From: Geoalkalibacter subterraneus
Lineage (GTDB): Bacteria; Desulfobacterota; Desulfuromonadia; Desulfuromonadales; Geoalkalibacteraceae
Direction of reading: 5' to 3'
Assembly (NCBI RefSeq): GCF_000827125.1
Contig: NZ_CP010311.1
Span: 496,001-560,000 of the forward strand
DNA length: 64,000 nt
A program made the translations under genes and the position numbers. Positions within the stretch are counted from its first letter, which is position 1. Every line of letters begins with the position of its first letter. The notes under the pieces are model-generated. The model was not told the origin of the DNA. It saw only the letters and a program-made list of their open reading frames with translations, and searched no databases. Of the stretch, positions 53,935-64,000 are shown piece by piece.

Positions 53935-56304
53935 ATGGATGAAGCAACAGCTCGGATTCTTGAATTCGGGAAAATACGCGACCTGCTGGCAGGAATGACG
54001 GTCACGGCTCCGGGAGCCGAACTGGCGCGTTCGCTCCACCCCCTGCCAGGGCGGGAGGCCGTGGCCCAGGCTCTGGCGCAGACCGCTGAAATGTGTCGGC
54101 TGTCGGAGGATCGCGGGCGCCCGCCTTTGGGTGGCACTGCCGACCTGCGGCCTCTTTTGCGGGAGCTGGATCTGGAGGGCGCGTTTCTGGCGCCGGAGGA
54201 TTTGCTGGCGGTCTTGTTCAGCCTGGATGCGACGGCCGACTGTCGCCGCTATTTCTCCGCGGAGCAGGTCGCGCCACGTCTGTTCGAACTGTCGCGCGGA
54301 CTGCAGATGCCGGCGGGGCTGCGAGATGCCCTGCGAACCAGCATCGGCGAGCGCGGCGAGATCCTGGACGGGGCTTCTTTCGCTCTCGGCGATCTGCGCC
54401 GTCAGATCCGAACGGCCCGGGAGCGCCTGCGGCGCACCCTGGAGAATATGCTCAACGATGAGCGTTACGCGGGGGTGTTTCAGGAGCACCTCATCACCGA
54501 GCGCGGCGGGCGGTATGTGCTCCCCGTCAAAGTCGATCATAAAGGTCGGGTCAAGGGGTTTGTCCATGATGAATCCGCCAGCGGCCAGACGCTGTATGTG
54601 GAGCCGGCCTCGACGCTGGCCGACAACAATCATTTGCAGAGACTGCTGCGTGAGGAAAAACGCGAGGAAGAGCGGATTCTGAAACGGCTCTCCGACGAAG
54701 TCCGCCTGGAACGCGGTCTTCTGCTGGCCAACCAGGAGCTGCTGGCACTGCTGGACCTGCGTGCGGCTGTTGCGCGTTTTTCTCAGCGCACCGACGCGGT
54801 GGCCCCGACGCTGTGCACGGGGGCTGAAATCAGCCTGCGCCAGGCACGGCACCCGCTGCTGCTGATGACGGCGGACGGGTCGGATCGCGATGAACCGGCG
54901 GTGCCGATCGATCTGCTGCTCGGGCGCGATGCCGACAGTCTGATCATCAGCGGTCCCAATACGGGCGGCAAGACGGTGGCGCTCAAAACCCTCGGCCTGC
55001 TGTGCCTGATGGTGCGCTGTGGACTACCGGTGCCCTGTCATCCGGACAGCCGCATTTATCTGTTCGAGCCGGTTTTCGCCGATATCGGTGACGAGCAGAG
55101 CATCGAGCGCAATCTTTCGACTTTTTCCGGTCATCTGGCGCGTCTGCGCACCATTCTGCAGCAGGCAGGTGATCGGTCGCTGGTGCTGCTTGACGAGTTG
55201 GGGACCGGCACCGATCCGGCCGAAGGCGGGGCGCTGGCCATGGCCGTGCTCGACGCTTTGCGCCGCAAGGGTGCGAAAACGGTGGCGACGACCTATCTCA
55301 ACCTGGTCAAGGGCTATGCCGTGCTCAACGAGGGGGTTGAAAACGCCGCGGTGGAATTCGATCGAACCACGCTGCGGCCCACCTACCGGCTGCACTACGG
55401 CGTGCCCGGCGCGAGCAATGCCTTTACCATCGCCCGCACGCTCGGCTTTCCCGATGAGGTGCTGAACCGGGCCGAGCAGTACCTTGGCGAAGGTGAGCGC
55501 GAGGGGATGGAGGTTCTCGAAGAACTCAACCGGCGTTCGCGGCATCTTGAGCACGATCTGGAGGAGGCCCGCCTTCTGAAGGATCGTGCCCGGCAGGAAC
55601 GTGAAAAGCGCAAGCGCCTGCTTGACGAGATCGAAGAGCGGCGCCAGGCAATTCTCGACAAGGCCGCCCGCCGTGGCGAGGATGTGGTGCGGCGTGCCGA
55701 AGCACGGGTACGGCAGCTTCTCAAGGAGGCTGAGTCGCTGTCCGGAAGTCCTGCCGATGCCGCACGGGTTACGCGGGAAGTCCGCCAGGTGCGGGAGGAT
55801 GTGGCGCGATCGGCGGCCCCGGCTGTGCCGCGCGGGCGTGCACCGCGCCAGGTGCGGATCGGCGAGCTGGTCCGCGTACCGGCGTTAGGCGCCGAGGCCG
55901 AAGTGGCGCGAGTCAACGGCGAACAGGTGGAACTGCTGCTGCATGGCAAAAAAATGCGTCTGTCCCTCGCCGAACTCGAGGCCTATCAGCCGTCGCGTTT
56001 TGCGCGAAAGCAGAAAGGGGTCGCAGGCGTTCGCAGCCGCGTGCAGCGCGAAACGGTGCAGCCGCGTCTCAAACTGGTGGGTGAGCGGGTTGATGAAGCC
56101 CTGTCGCGCCTTGAGCGCTTTATTGACGATGCCGTTCTGCAGGGTTTGCGCGAGGTCGAGGTGATCCATGGCGCCGGGGAAGGGATCCTGCGTCGTGCAG
56201 TGCGGGAATATCTGGCAACCAGCCGGGCGGTAAAGGCTTTCCACGATGCCGACCTGGCCCAGGGGGGCGACAAGGTCACGGTGGTGCAATTACGGGAGTC
56301 ATGA
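53935..56304 (+). CDS. mutS2: Endonuclease MutS2
   Basis: 789 residues. Clamp and lever regions from about residue 100; ATPase with Walker A GPNTGGKT near 340 and Walker B LVLLDELGTGTDPAEGGALA. A long charged coiled coil (about 520-600) and a C-terminal Smr domain follow. MutS2 lacks the mismatch-binding domain of MutS and acts on branched DNA or collided ribosomes. In the Smr domain the HGxGxG motif is present (IHGAGEGILRR), but the first motif reads LKLVGERVDEAL rather than LDLRG. The Shine-Dalgarno site is weak. Its TGA overlaps the dnaG start. Confidence 0.95.
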   Translation: MDEATARILEFGKIRDLLAGMTVTAPGAELARSLHPLPGREAVAQALAQTAEMCRLSEDRGRPPLGGTADLRPLLRELDLEGAFLAPEDLLAVLFSLDATADCRRYFSAEQVAPRLFELSRGLQMPAGLRDALRTSIGERGEILDGASFALGDLRRQIRTARERLRRTLENMLNDERYAGVFQEHLITERGGRYVLPVKVDHKGRVKGFVHDESASGQTLYVEPASTLADNNHLQRLLREEKREEERILKRLSDEVRLERGLLLANQELLALLDLRAAVARFSQRTDAVAPTLCTGAEISLRQARHPLLLMTADGSDRDEPAVPIDLLLGRDADSLIISGPNTGGKTVALKTLGLLCLMVRCGLPVPCHPDSRIYLFEPVFADIGDEQSIERNLSTFSGHLARLRTILQQAGDRSLVLLDELGTGTDPAEGGALAMAVLDALRRKGAKTVATTYLNLVKGYAVLNEGVENAAVEFDRTTLRPTYRLHYGVPGASNAFTIARTLGFPDEVLNRAEQYLGEGEREGMEVLEELNRRSRHLEHDLEEARLLKDRARQEREKRKRLLDEIEERRQAILDKAARRGEDVVRRAEARVRQLLKEAESLSGSPADAARVTREVRQVREDVARSAAPAVPRGRAPRQVRIGELVRVPALGAEAEVARVNGEQVELLLHGKKMRLSLAELEAYQPSRFARKQKGVAGVRSRVQRETVQPRLKLVGERVDEALSRLERFIDDAVLQGLREVEVIHGAGEGILRRAVREYLATSRAVKAFHDADLAQGGDKVTVVQLRES

Positions 56305-58175
56305 GCGGATATATTCCGGAGGATAAAATCCGCGAAGTGCTTGAACGGGCCGATATACAGGAGGTGGTGTCCTCCTATGTGACCCTCAAGCGCAGCGGCG
56401 CCAACTGGCAGGGGCTGTGCCCTTTCCATGCGGAAAAGACGCCGTCCTTCAATGTCAATCCGCCGCGCCGCATCTATCACTGCTTCGGCTGCGGTGTCGG
56501 CGGCGATGTCATCTCCTTCGTCCAGCGTATCGAGGGGTTGTCTTTTCCCGAAGCGGTTCGTCGTCTTGCGGAGCGCTACGGAATAGAGATTACCGAAGAA
56601 GCTCTGACCCCGGAGCAGGATCTCGCGCGCCGCCGCAATGAGCAGTTGCTGCGCATCAACCAGGTTGCAGCTGAGTTCTACCACGGCATCCTGATGAATG
56701 ACGAAGACAGTCGCGGACGGCCGGCGCGGGAATATCTCAAACGACGCGGATACGGTCGTGAAACAGCCGAGCGTTTTCTGCTCGGCTATGCCCCGCCGGG
56801 GTGGGAGGCGCTCACCTCGCATCTGGCACAGAAAGGCTTCGATGTCGAGCTGGTACGTCAGCTCGGCCTGATCCGGCCGGGCAAGCAGGGGCGCGGCGAT
56901 TACGATCTTTTCCGGCAGCGGCTGATCTTTCCCATTCATTCCGCGCGTGGGGACGTGGCTGCTTTTGGCGCACGGGTTCTCGATCAGTCGCTGCCCAAAT
57001 ACATCAATTCGCCGGAGTCGCCGGTCTATCACAAAAGCGCGGTGCTCTACGGCTATCATCAGGCCCGCGAAGCGATGCGCCGCGCCGACGAAGCGATCGT
57101 GGTGGAAGGCTACTTCGATGTCCTGGCCCTGCATCGGGTCGGTCTGACCCAGGCCGTGGCGACCTGCGGCACGGCACTGACCGCTGAACACGCTCGATTG
57201 CTGAAGCGGTTTGCGACCCGAGTCGTTCTGCTTTTTGACCAGGACGATGCCGGTCGCAAGGCGACGTTTCGGGCCATGGAGGCGCTGCTGCCCGAGGGAT
57301 TGACGGTGGTTTCGGCTGTCCTGCCGGAAGGCGACGACCCCGATTCGCTGCTGGTCCGCGAGGGGGTCAGGGCGTTTCGCTCTCGCATCGACGCGGCGCG
57401 GCCGGTGTTTGACCTCTTCATTGACGAACGGCTGGCCGTTCGCGGCGACAGTGTTCAGGGGCGTGCCCGGGCGGCGGAAGATGTGGTGGCCCAGCTTGGG
57501 TCGATCCCGAGCGAAATTGAACGGGATCTCTATATCCAGGCACTGGCGCAGAAGACGGGTGTTGAGTTGCAATTGCTCAAGCAGATGGCAGGGCGTGCAG
57601 GGGCGCACAAAGAAGCGCGGCCGCTGGAGGCAAGGTCTGAACCAACGCGTCCGTCAGTACCGCCGCCGGCATTCGCGCCGCCGCGTTTTTCGCGACCGAA
57701 TTCTGAACGGTCTTCGTCGCCGGCCGGTTCGGGGCGCACCCGGGGGGCGGCAGCGCCCCAGGCACTGTTGCGCTATCTGCTGGAGTCTGACGAGGTCCGG
57801 CGCAGGGCGCGCGAAGAAGGGATTGAAAACCTGCTGGTTGAACCGTCGACTCGGCAGGTGGCGCGAAAAATCCTCGATTTTGCCGCGTCTCCCGGACCTG
57901 TTTCGCGTGCGGAGCTGGTCGAAAAGCTCGATGCTGATGAGGCCCGTCTGCTGGAAGATATCCGCCTGCCTGCCCATGAAGTGTTCGGCGAGGATCTCGA
58001 TGCCCTGTTCGCCGAATGCCGGGCGGGGGTGCAGCGCGGCGGCCAGAAGCGTCAACGGACCGAGCTGATGCAGCGCATCCATGACGCTGAAAAAAAAGGG
58101 GATAACGAAGCGCTTGCCCGTTTGACTCTTGAATTGCGTGAATTGCGACGGGGGAACAGCGGCAAAATCGAATAA
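56301..58175 (+). CDS. dnaG: DNA primase
   Basis: 624 residues. The N-terminal zinc-binding domain has C40, H43, C61 and C64 (LCPFHAEKTPSF, then YHCFGCGVGGD). The RNA polymerase core includes KYINSPESPVYHKSAVLYG, and the TOPRIM motif is IVVEGYFDVLALH with LFDQDDAGRKAT. The C-terminal part, after a proline/arginine-rich linker at about 435-485, is the helicase-binding domain. The start overlaps mutS2 (ATGA). rpoD lies downstream, the classical primase-sigma pairing. Confidence 0.97.
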   Translation: MSGYIPEDKIREVLERADIQEVVSSYVTLKRSGANWQGLCPFHAEKTPSFNVNPPRRIYHCFGCGVGGDVISFVQRIEGLSFPEAVRRLAERYGIEITEEALTPEQDLARRRNEQLLRINQVAAEFYHGILMNDEDSRGRPAREYLKRRGYGRETAERFLLGYAPPGWEALTSHLAQKGFDVELVRQLGLIRPGKQGRGDYDLFRQRLIFPIHSARGDVAAFGARVLDQSLPKYINSPESPVYHKSAVLYGYHQAREAMRRADEAIVVEGYFDVLALHRVGLTQAVATCGTALTAEHARLLKRFATRVVLLFDQDDAGRKATFRAMEALLPEGLTVVSAVLPEGDDPDSLLVREGVRAFRSRIDAARPVFDLFIDERLAVRGDSVQGRARAAEDVVAQLGSIPSEIERDLYIQALAQKTGVELQLLKQMAGRAGAHKEARPLEARSEPTRPSVPPPAFAPPRFSRPNSERSSSPAGSGRTRGAAAPQALLRYLLESDEVRRRAREEGIENLLVEPSTRQVARKILDFAASPGPVSRAELVEKLDADEARLLEDIRLPAHEVFGEDLDALFAECRAGVQRGGQKRQRTELMQRIHDAEKKGDNEALARLTLELRELRRGNSGKIE

Positions 58176-58406
58176 ATGGATTACACTGTATAAAGGAGGG
58201 CTTGAGTTGTCCCGCAATCGGAGGGCAACTCGCAATGCCGTTTTCAAACCATGCAGTTCGGAATCAATTCGAAACTGTTATTGGTTTCAAGATATCAACG
58301 ACAGGTTCTACATCTACTTTGGTGCGTGAGAACATAAAAGGGGCTCTGCCCTTATCTCAACTCTCACGGATCAAGGATCAAAGAGCGCAAGGGGAGATTG
58401 GTCGGA
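58176..58406 (+). other. Leader region between dnaG and rpoD
   Basis: 231 bases. A strong AAAGGAGGG at 58193-58200 stands just before TTG codons at 58202 and 58207. A frame from 58202 runs 76 codons and ends inside rpoD in another frame, but it resembles no protein. A hairpin (GAGTTG with CCC and GGG-CAACTC, 58204-58232) lies over that start. It may be a leader with a short peptide, or simply the rpoD promoter region. Confidence 0.35.
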
Positions 58407-60170
<1,764 letters not shown>

Positions 60171-60187
60171 AAAATCCAGAAAAAATC

Positions 60188-60216
60188 TTGACATGAAAAA
60201 CCTGGAGTCATAATCT
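60188..60216 (+). promoter_or_regulatory. Sigma-70 promoter for the tRNA gene
   Basis: TTGACA at 60188-60193, 17-base spacer, TAATCT at 60211-60216. The tRNA begins 21 bases after the -10 box. It starts 17 bases past the rpoD stop. Confidence 0.85.
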
Positions 60217-60237
60217 AAAAGGCTGAGTCTTTAAAAA

Positions 60238-60314
60238 GGGCCTATAGCTCAGTTTGGTAGAGCCACCGGCTCATAACCGGTTCGTCCCAGGTTCGAATCC
60301 TGGTGGGCCCACCA
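60238..60314 (+). tRNA. tRNA with CAT anticodon (elongator Met or lysidine-type Ile)
   Basis: A 77-base cloverleaf. The acceptor stem GGGCCTA pairs with TGGGCCC, and ACCA follows (CCA is encoded). The anticodon stem ACCGG/CCGGT encloses CTCATAA, with CAT at 60272-60274; the T-arm is CCAGGTTCGAATCCTGG. The paired 1-72 position rules out initiator tRNA. Met and Ile2 (modified by TilS) cannot be separated safely by eye. Confidence 0.95.
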
Positions 60315-60376
60315 CCGGACAGTGAATGAGATCAATACGCCTCATGAAAACATAACCGCAAGCTTTGGCTTGCCGA

Positions 60377-60415
60377 GAGTGCAACCGCAAGACTAAAGTT
60401 GCACTCTTTTTTTTT
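60377..60415 (+). terminator. Intrinsic terminator after the tRNA
   Basis: GAGTGCAAC (60377-60385) pairs perfectly with GTTGCACTC (60398-60406) around a 12-base loop, followed by nine T. It ends the tRNA transcript 15 bases before the next ATG. Confidence 0.9.
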
Positions 60416-60429
60416 CACGAACGCAAAAT

Positions 60430-61563
60430 ATGGCAAAAAAACCGAAATTTCCAAGAGTTCAAGATGTTGTCGGCTTCATGAACAGGTTTGCCCCGCCTGC
60501 TTTGGCGGAATCCTGGGACAATGTCGGCCTGCAGCTCGGCGACCCTGCGATGGAGGTGCGCCGCCTGCTGGTGGCCCTCGATCCGGAAGATTGCGTCATT
60601 GAGGAAGCCATTGCCCGTGAAGCAACGCTGATTGTCAGCCATCACCCGTTGATTTTCCGTCCGCTGCAGGGCGTGGTTGCAAGTGAAGGGACGGGGCGGA
60701 GGCTGCTGCGGGCGGCTCAGGCCGGGACAGCGATTTTCTGCGCCCACACCAATCTCGACCGGGCTCGAGGCGGCCTCAACGACTGGCTGGCCCAGGCCCT
60801 TGAGCTGCAGGATGTCGCCGTGTTGCAGCCGGGGGACGACGATGAGCTGTTCAAGCTGGTGGTTTTCGTGCCGAGCGGCCATGAAGAGCAGGTCTCGGAT
60901 GCGATTTTTCAGGCAGGAGCGGGCAATATCGGTGAGTATGACCAGTGCTCTTTTCGTGCGGAAGGCACGGGGACGTTCCGCCCCGGCGCCGCCGCCAATC
61001 CCTTCATCGGGCAGATTGGCCGGCGTGAAACGGTTTCGGAGCTGCGCCTTGAAACCGTTGTGCCGCGCGAATATCTGATACGGGTGCTGCAGAAGATGCT
61101 CAAAGCGCATCCCTATGAGGAGCCCGCTTATGACCTGATTCCCCTGCGTAATCGCAGACGCGATGTGGGGCTGGGCAGGATCGGGCGACTTTCTGAAGCG
61201 CTTCCCCTTGACGCATTCGCCCGGCAGGTCGCTCAGGGACTGGGAACTGAAAAGGTTCGAGTGGTTGGGGCTGCAGACCGCGCCGTTTCCAGAGTCGCCG
61301 TGTGTGGGGGGAGCGGAGCTTCGCTGATCGGTGAAGCCGTGCGCCAGGGCGCTGATGTGCTGGTCACCGGAGACATCAAATATCATGAAGCGCGCCAGTC
61401 CCAGGAGAAAGATCTCTGCCTGGTGGATGCCGGCCATTTCGCCAGCGAACGTGTCATGGTGGCGCGTCTGGCACAAGTGCTGCGTGACGAGGCCGACAAC
61501 CAGGGATGGAATATCGACATTTTGGAAGCACAGGGGGAGAGTGAACCGTTTCGGTTCGTGTAG
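60430..61563 (+). CDS. Nif3-like dinuclear metal-center protein (DUF34)
   Basis: 377 residues. The N-terminal half has AESWDNVGLQLGD and the metal motif LIVSHHPLIFRPL; the C-terminal half supplies further ligands in LVTGDIKYHEARQ and LVDAGHFASER. The middle (about 125-230) is the inserted CutA-like/PII-type module found in YqfO-type members (LVVFVPSGHEEQVSDAI, HPYEEPAYDLIPL). Databases often call it GTP cyclohydrolase I type 2 homologue, but the activity is unproven. It is followed by the zinc-ribbon gene, a common pair in related bacteria. Confidence 0.92.
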   Translation: MAKKPKFPRVQDVVGFMNRFAPPALAESWDNVGLQLGDPAMEVRRLLVALDPEDCVIEEAIAREATLIVSHHPLIFRPLQGVVASEGTGRRLLRAAQAGTAIFCAHTNLDRARGGLNDWLAQALELQDVAVLQPGDDDELFKLVVFVPSGHEEQVSDAIFQAGAGNIGEYDQCSFRAEGTGTFRPGAAANPFIGQIGRRETVSELRLETVVPREYLIRVLQKMLKAHPYEEPAYDLIPLRNRRRDVGLGRIGRLSEALPLDAFARQVAQGLGTEKVRVVGAADRAVSRVAVCGGSGASLIGEAVRQGADVLVTGDIKYHEARQSQEKDLCLVDAGHFASERVMVARLAQVLRDEADNQGWNIDILEAQGESEPFRFV

Positions 61564-61643
61564 CTCCCCTTTTTTTATTTGAGGACTCAGAACGGTGTCC
61601 GCGGCTGCGGGCGCTTTAAACCCAAGCAACGGGAAGGATCGGA

Positions 61644-62381
61644 ATGGAAGGATCGGACGTTCAGCAACAGTTAAAGGTGCTCAGGGATCTTCAGCGAATC
61701 GATACGCATTCCTACGAAGCCAGGCAGCAACGCCAGGAACTCGAAAAAGAGCTGGCTGAGCTGGAGCGCGAGGGCGAGCAGGTCCGCGCCGTGGTGACGG
61801 AACTCGGGGATGCGCTGGATGCCCTTGAAAATGAGCGCCGCGAACTTGCGCGGGAGCTGGGACAGGAGCGTGAAAACGTCGTCAAGGCGGAGGAGCGGCT
61901 ACCGGCCATCAAGACTCAGAAAGAGTATGTCGCTGTTCTCAAAGAGGTCGATACCGCCAAGAAAAACGTTCGCGACCTTGAGCAGCGCATTGCCGGCAAG
62001 GATGATGAGATCAATCGCCTGGCGCAGGAAAAGCAGGAGAAGGACGAAGAGCTGGCTGCCCAGGAAGCGAAGGTCTCCGAGCGCAAGGGTGATATCGACG
62101 AGCAGTTGCGGCAGATTGACACGGCGTTGTCTTCGAGGGAGGATGAACGCAAGGCGCTGTTTGATCGCCTGCCCAGAATGCTGGGCAAGCGCTATCAGAT
62201 GCTGGTGGACCGGCGCGCAGGACTCGCCGTGGTCGAGGCACGTGACGGCGCCTGTCTGGGCTGCAACATGCAGCTTCCTCCCCAGTCGTTCAATGAACTG
62301 TTCCGCAACGATGAAGTGCTGACTTGCCCCCACTGCAACCGCATCATTTACCTGGATCCGGAAACGCCGGGACAAGCCTGA
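61644..62381 (+). CDS. C4-type zinc-ribbon, coiled-coil protein
   Basis: 245 residues. Residues about 10-170 form a long charged coiled coil (repeated EL/ELER patterns), and the C-terminus is a zinc ribbon with ACLGCNMQLPPQ and TCPHCNRIIYL. This is the CdsZ/DUF164 family, widespread and of poorly known function. GGAAGGATCGGA precedes the ATG. Its stop lies only 12 bases before the 5' end of RNase P RNA, so the rnpB promoter must be inside this gene unless both are co-transcribed. Confidence 0.9.
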   Translation: MEGSDVQQQLKVLRDLQRIDTHSYEARQQRQELEKELAELEREGEQVRAVVTELGDALDALENERRELARELGQERENVVKAEERLPAIKTQKEYVAVLKEVDTAKKNVRDLEQRIAGKDDEINRLAQEKQEKDEELAAQEAKVSERKGDIDEQLRQIDTALSSREDERKALFDRLPRMLGKRYQMLVDRRAGLAVVEARDGACLGCNMQLPPQSFNELFRNDEVLTCPHCNRIIYLDPETPGQA

Positions 62382-62392
62382 TTGATTTTGCA

Positions 62393-62797
62393 ATGGCCGA
62401 AGAAGCACAGGTGATCGCCGCCCGTCCTGCCTGAAGGCATGATGGGGGGAGGAAAGTCCGGGCTCCGCAGGGCGCGATGGTTCCTAACGGGAACCGGGGG
62501 TGACCCCAGGGAAAGTGCCACAGAAAGCAAACCGCCCGCTTTGGCCCTGTGCCGAAGCAGGTAAGGGTGAAAGGGTGAGGTAAGAGCTCACCAGTGCCGG
62601 TGGTGACACCGGCAGCTCGGTAAACCCCATCGGGAGCAAGACCGAATAGGGGAGCGTTTGAGGGCGGCCCGTCCGAAGCTCCCGGGTCTGGTCGCTTGAG
62701 GCCGTCGGCAACGGCGGTCCTAGATGAATGATCACCGCCTCGCCCCGGGTAACCGGTACGGGGAACAGAACCCGGCTTACGGGCTTCTTCGGCCATT
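62393..62797 (+). ncRNA. rnpB: RNase P RNA (class A)
   Basis: Conserved blocks in order: GGGAGGAAAGTCCGGGCTCC (CR-I) near 62446; GAAAGTGCCACAGAAA near 62510; GGTAAGGGTGAAAGGGTGAG; AAACCCCATCGGGAGCAAGA (CR-III/IV); AGATGAATGATCACCG near 62722; and ACAGAACCCGGCTTA near 62765 (CR-V). The ends GGCCGAAGAAGC and GCTTCTTCGGCC pair as helix P1 and set the boundaries. The size of about 405 bases is normal for this class. It is the catalytic RNA for tRNA 5'-end processing. Confidence 0.96.
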
Positions 62798-62840
62798 GTA
62801 TTATTTTGCGCCGCCGATCCCTGGCGGAAGGGTGTTTTTA

Positions 62841-63419
62841 TTGAATCCTGTCGATGTTCATACGCGTGATGCGCAGCTGTGGGAGTCCGGGCTTGCCGCG
62901 CTGCGGTCCGACTGGGCGTGTCTGGCGGATGAAGAGAAAAGCTGGATTGTCACACGCCTCGATGCTGTCGAGCGTTTGCAGCAGGGATTGCATCGGCTTT
63001 TCGTCGAGGGGGAGGGCGAGGAACATTGTCGAAAGTGCGGGGGGCTCTGCTGCGGCCACGGCAAGCATCACGTGACCCTGGTCAACCTGTTGTTTTTCAT
63101 CTCCCGCAATAGCGATCCGCCATCTCCCGACTTCTCGGCTACCTGCCCCATGCTGGCGGCCGAAGGCTGCCGTCTCTCCCCCGGGACTCGTCCCTTCAAC
63201 TGTGTCACCTTTGCCTGTGATTCCATCGAAGAAAACATGAGTTCGGATGCGCGCGCAGCCTTTTATGCCGCCGAGCGCTCCCTGCGCCACCTCTATGACG
63301 AGTTCGCGCAGCGCTATGCGGGCGCCGGCATGCGTGGCTTTCTGCTGGCCCGGGCGCGTCTTGACGGCGGCTCATCTCTGCAGCGTCTTGATATTTCCCC
63401 GGCGGATGCCGGTATCTGA
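62841..63419 (+). CDS. YkgJ-type cysteine-cluster protein
   Basis: 192 residues. The cluster CRKCGGLCCGHGKHHVTLVN, then TCPMLAAEGCRLSPGTRPFN and CVTFACDSI, matches the YkgJ/zinc- or iron-chelating domain family, with eight cysteines that could hold a metal centre. The function is unknown. I chose TTG 62841, with GGAAGGG nine bases upstream; any earlier start would lie in RNase P RNA or lack a ribosome-binding site. It is followed by the LOG gene on the same strand. Confidence 0.8.
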   Translation: MNPVDVHTRDAQLWESGLAALRSDWACLADEEKSWIVTRLDAVERLQQGLHRLFVEGEGEEHCRKCGGLCCGHGKHHVTLVNLLFFISRNSDPPSPDFSATCPMLAAEGCRLSPGTRPFNCVTFACDSIEENMSSDARAAFYAAERSLRHLYDEFAQRYAGAGMRGFLLARARLDGGSSLQRLDISPADAGI

Positions 63420-63440
63420 TCCCGAAGGAGGCTTCACTCC

Positions 63441-64000
63441 ATGGACATTTCCTTTAATCGCGACAACGGTCCGGTCGATGAACTGATCCGGCAGCTCATG
63501 GACCAGGTGGGCGTGCACAATCCGGCTCTTATCCGCGAAATGATTCTCAGCGCTCTCAAGGCCGGCCATGAAATTGATTACCCCGCAGACCTCAAGCTGA
63601 TGCGCACCACCATGAAAGAGATGCGCTATACCAGCAAAGTTTTTCGCCCCTACCGCAATCGACGCAAAGTGACCATTTTCGGTTCTGCCCGCACCGCGCC
63701 CGAAGAACCCATTTACCAGAAGTGCGTCAAATTCTCCCGCATGCTGGTCGAGCGCAACTACATGGTCATTACCGGCGGCGGGGGGGGAATCATGCATGCC
63801 GGAAACGAAGGCGCCGGGGCGGAAAACAGCTTTGCTGTCAATATCCGCCTGCCCTTCGAGCAGGAAACCAACCCGGTCATGTCCAAGGACGACAAGGTTC
63901 TGACCTACAAGTATTTTTTCAACCGCAAGGTGGCTTTCCTCAAGGAGGCCAATGCAGTGGCCCTTTTTCCGGGGGGATTCGGCACCCTGGATGAGGCGAT
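63441..64000 (+). CDS. LOG-family nucleotide-processing protein (cut by window end)
   Basis: The first 186 residues are visible. The N-terminal helical extension (about 80 residues) precedes the Rossmann core VTIFGSARTAP, and the motifs GGGGGIMHAGNEGA and PGGFGTLDE (near 177-185) are the LOG signature. LOG enzymes are 5'-monophosphate nucleoside phosphoribohydrolases; older annotation calls them lysine decarboxylases, without activity to match. The long N-terminal extension resembles PpnN-like forms. GAAGGAGG precedes the ATG. The C-terminus lies outside. Confidence 0.9.
   Translation, partial: MDISFNRDNGPVDELIRQLMDQVGVHNPALIREMILSALKAGHEIDYPADLKLMRTTMKEMRYTSKVFRPYRNRRKVTIFGSARTAPEEPIYQKCVKFSRMLVERNYMVITGGGGGIMHAGNEGAGAENSFAVNIRLPFEQETNPVMSKDDKVLTYKYFFNRKVAFLKEANAVALFPGGFGTLDEA

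Noticed and set aside
62724-62840. Earlier in-frame start for the YkgJ-type gene
   Set aside because: It would put the N-terminus inside RNase P RNA; TTG 62841 has a proper Shine-Dalgarno site.

Overview
The window looks like one contiguous stretch of chromosome from a GC-rich, Gram-negative anaerobe of the Desulfuromonadia (Geobacter/Desulfuromonas/Pelobacter relatives). I infer this from gene content and order: a hem cluster with a split siroheme synthase, CcsA and fused CobA-HemD; a prfA-prmC-murA-his cluster with short-form HisG; a GAF/sigma-54 regulator; assimilatory sulfate reduction through a 4Fe-4S APS reductase; and two S-box (SAM-I) riboswitches on methionine genes. No species can be named from sequence alone. 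No prophage, intact insertion sequence or CRISPR array is visible.

Layout. 1-6.7 kb: tetrapyrrole operon (precorrin-2 dehydrogenase, ccsA, hemA, hemC, cobA-hemD, hemB). 6.8-12 kb: a decayed DUF2270 gene, an M16 peptidase, a HIT protein and a large sigma-54 activator. 12.2-15.1 kb: a TrkA-type protein and a CPA2 antiporter, separated by a MITE-like element. 15.2-20.3 kb: signalling genes (REC-PAS-PAS-GGDEF-EAL protein, REC-histidine kinase) and eroded genes. 20.5-27.2 kb, minus strand: sixA, an outer-membrane barrel gene, a second EF-G, a PhnP-like hydrolase and a chemoreceptor. 27.4-38.6 kb: sulfur and methionine metabolism on the minus strand (metX, two trans-sulfuration enzymes, cysK, sulfite reductase, cysN, cysD, cysH, a DUF2061 gene and an Rrf2 regulator). 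38.8-45.6 kb: gluQ, a lipoprotein, rho, rpmE, thyX, prfA, prmC. 45.6-52.8 kb: murA and hisG-D-B-H-A-F-IE. 52.9-60.3 kb: yqeY, cvpA, mutS2, dnaG, rpoD and a CAT-anticodon tRNA. 60.4-64 kb: a Nif3-like gene, a C4 zinc-ribbon gene, rnpB, a YkgJ-type gene and a LOG gene cut by the window end.

How it fits together. The hem genes supply heme and siroheme; siroheme is the cofactor of the sulfite reductase at 32.8-34.1 kb. CysN/CysD make APS, the APS reductase gives sulfite, sulfite reductase gives sulfide, and CysK or the MetX/trans-sulfuration branch fixes sulfide into cysteine and methionine. Consistent with an APS-specific reductase, the APS-kinase-like tail of CysN has lost its P-loop. SAM riboswitches with terminators precede metX and the two PLP enzymes.

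Most of the window is housekeeping. The less ordinary material lies between genes: an 18-copy heptamer array between hisF and hisIE, several palindromic repeat families, a hairpin covering the Shine-Dalgarno site of a small Cys-rich protein gene, and a possible pseudoknot upstream of rho. Start codons were chosen by eye from Shine-Dalgarno sites and overlaps; they are the least certain part of the gene coordinates.
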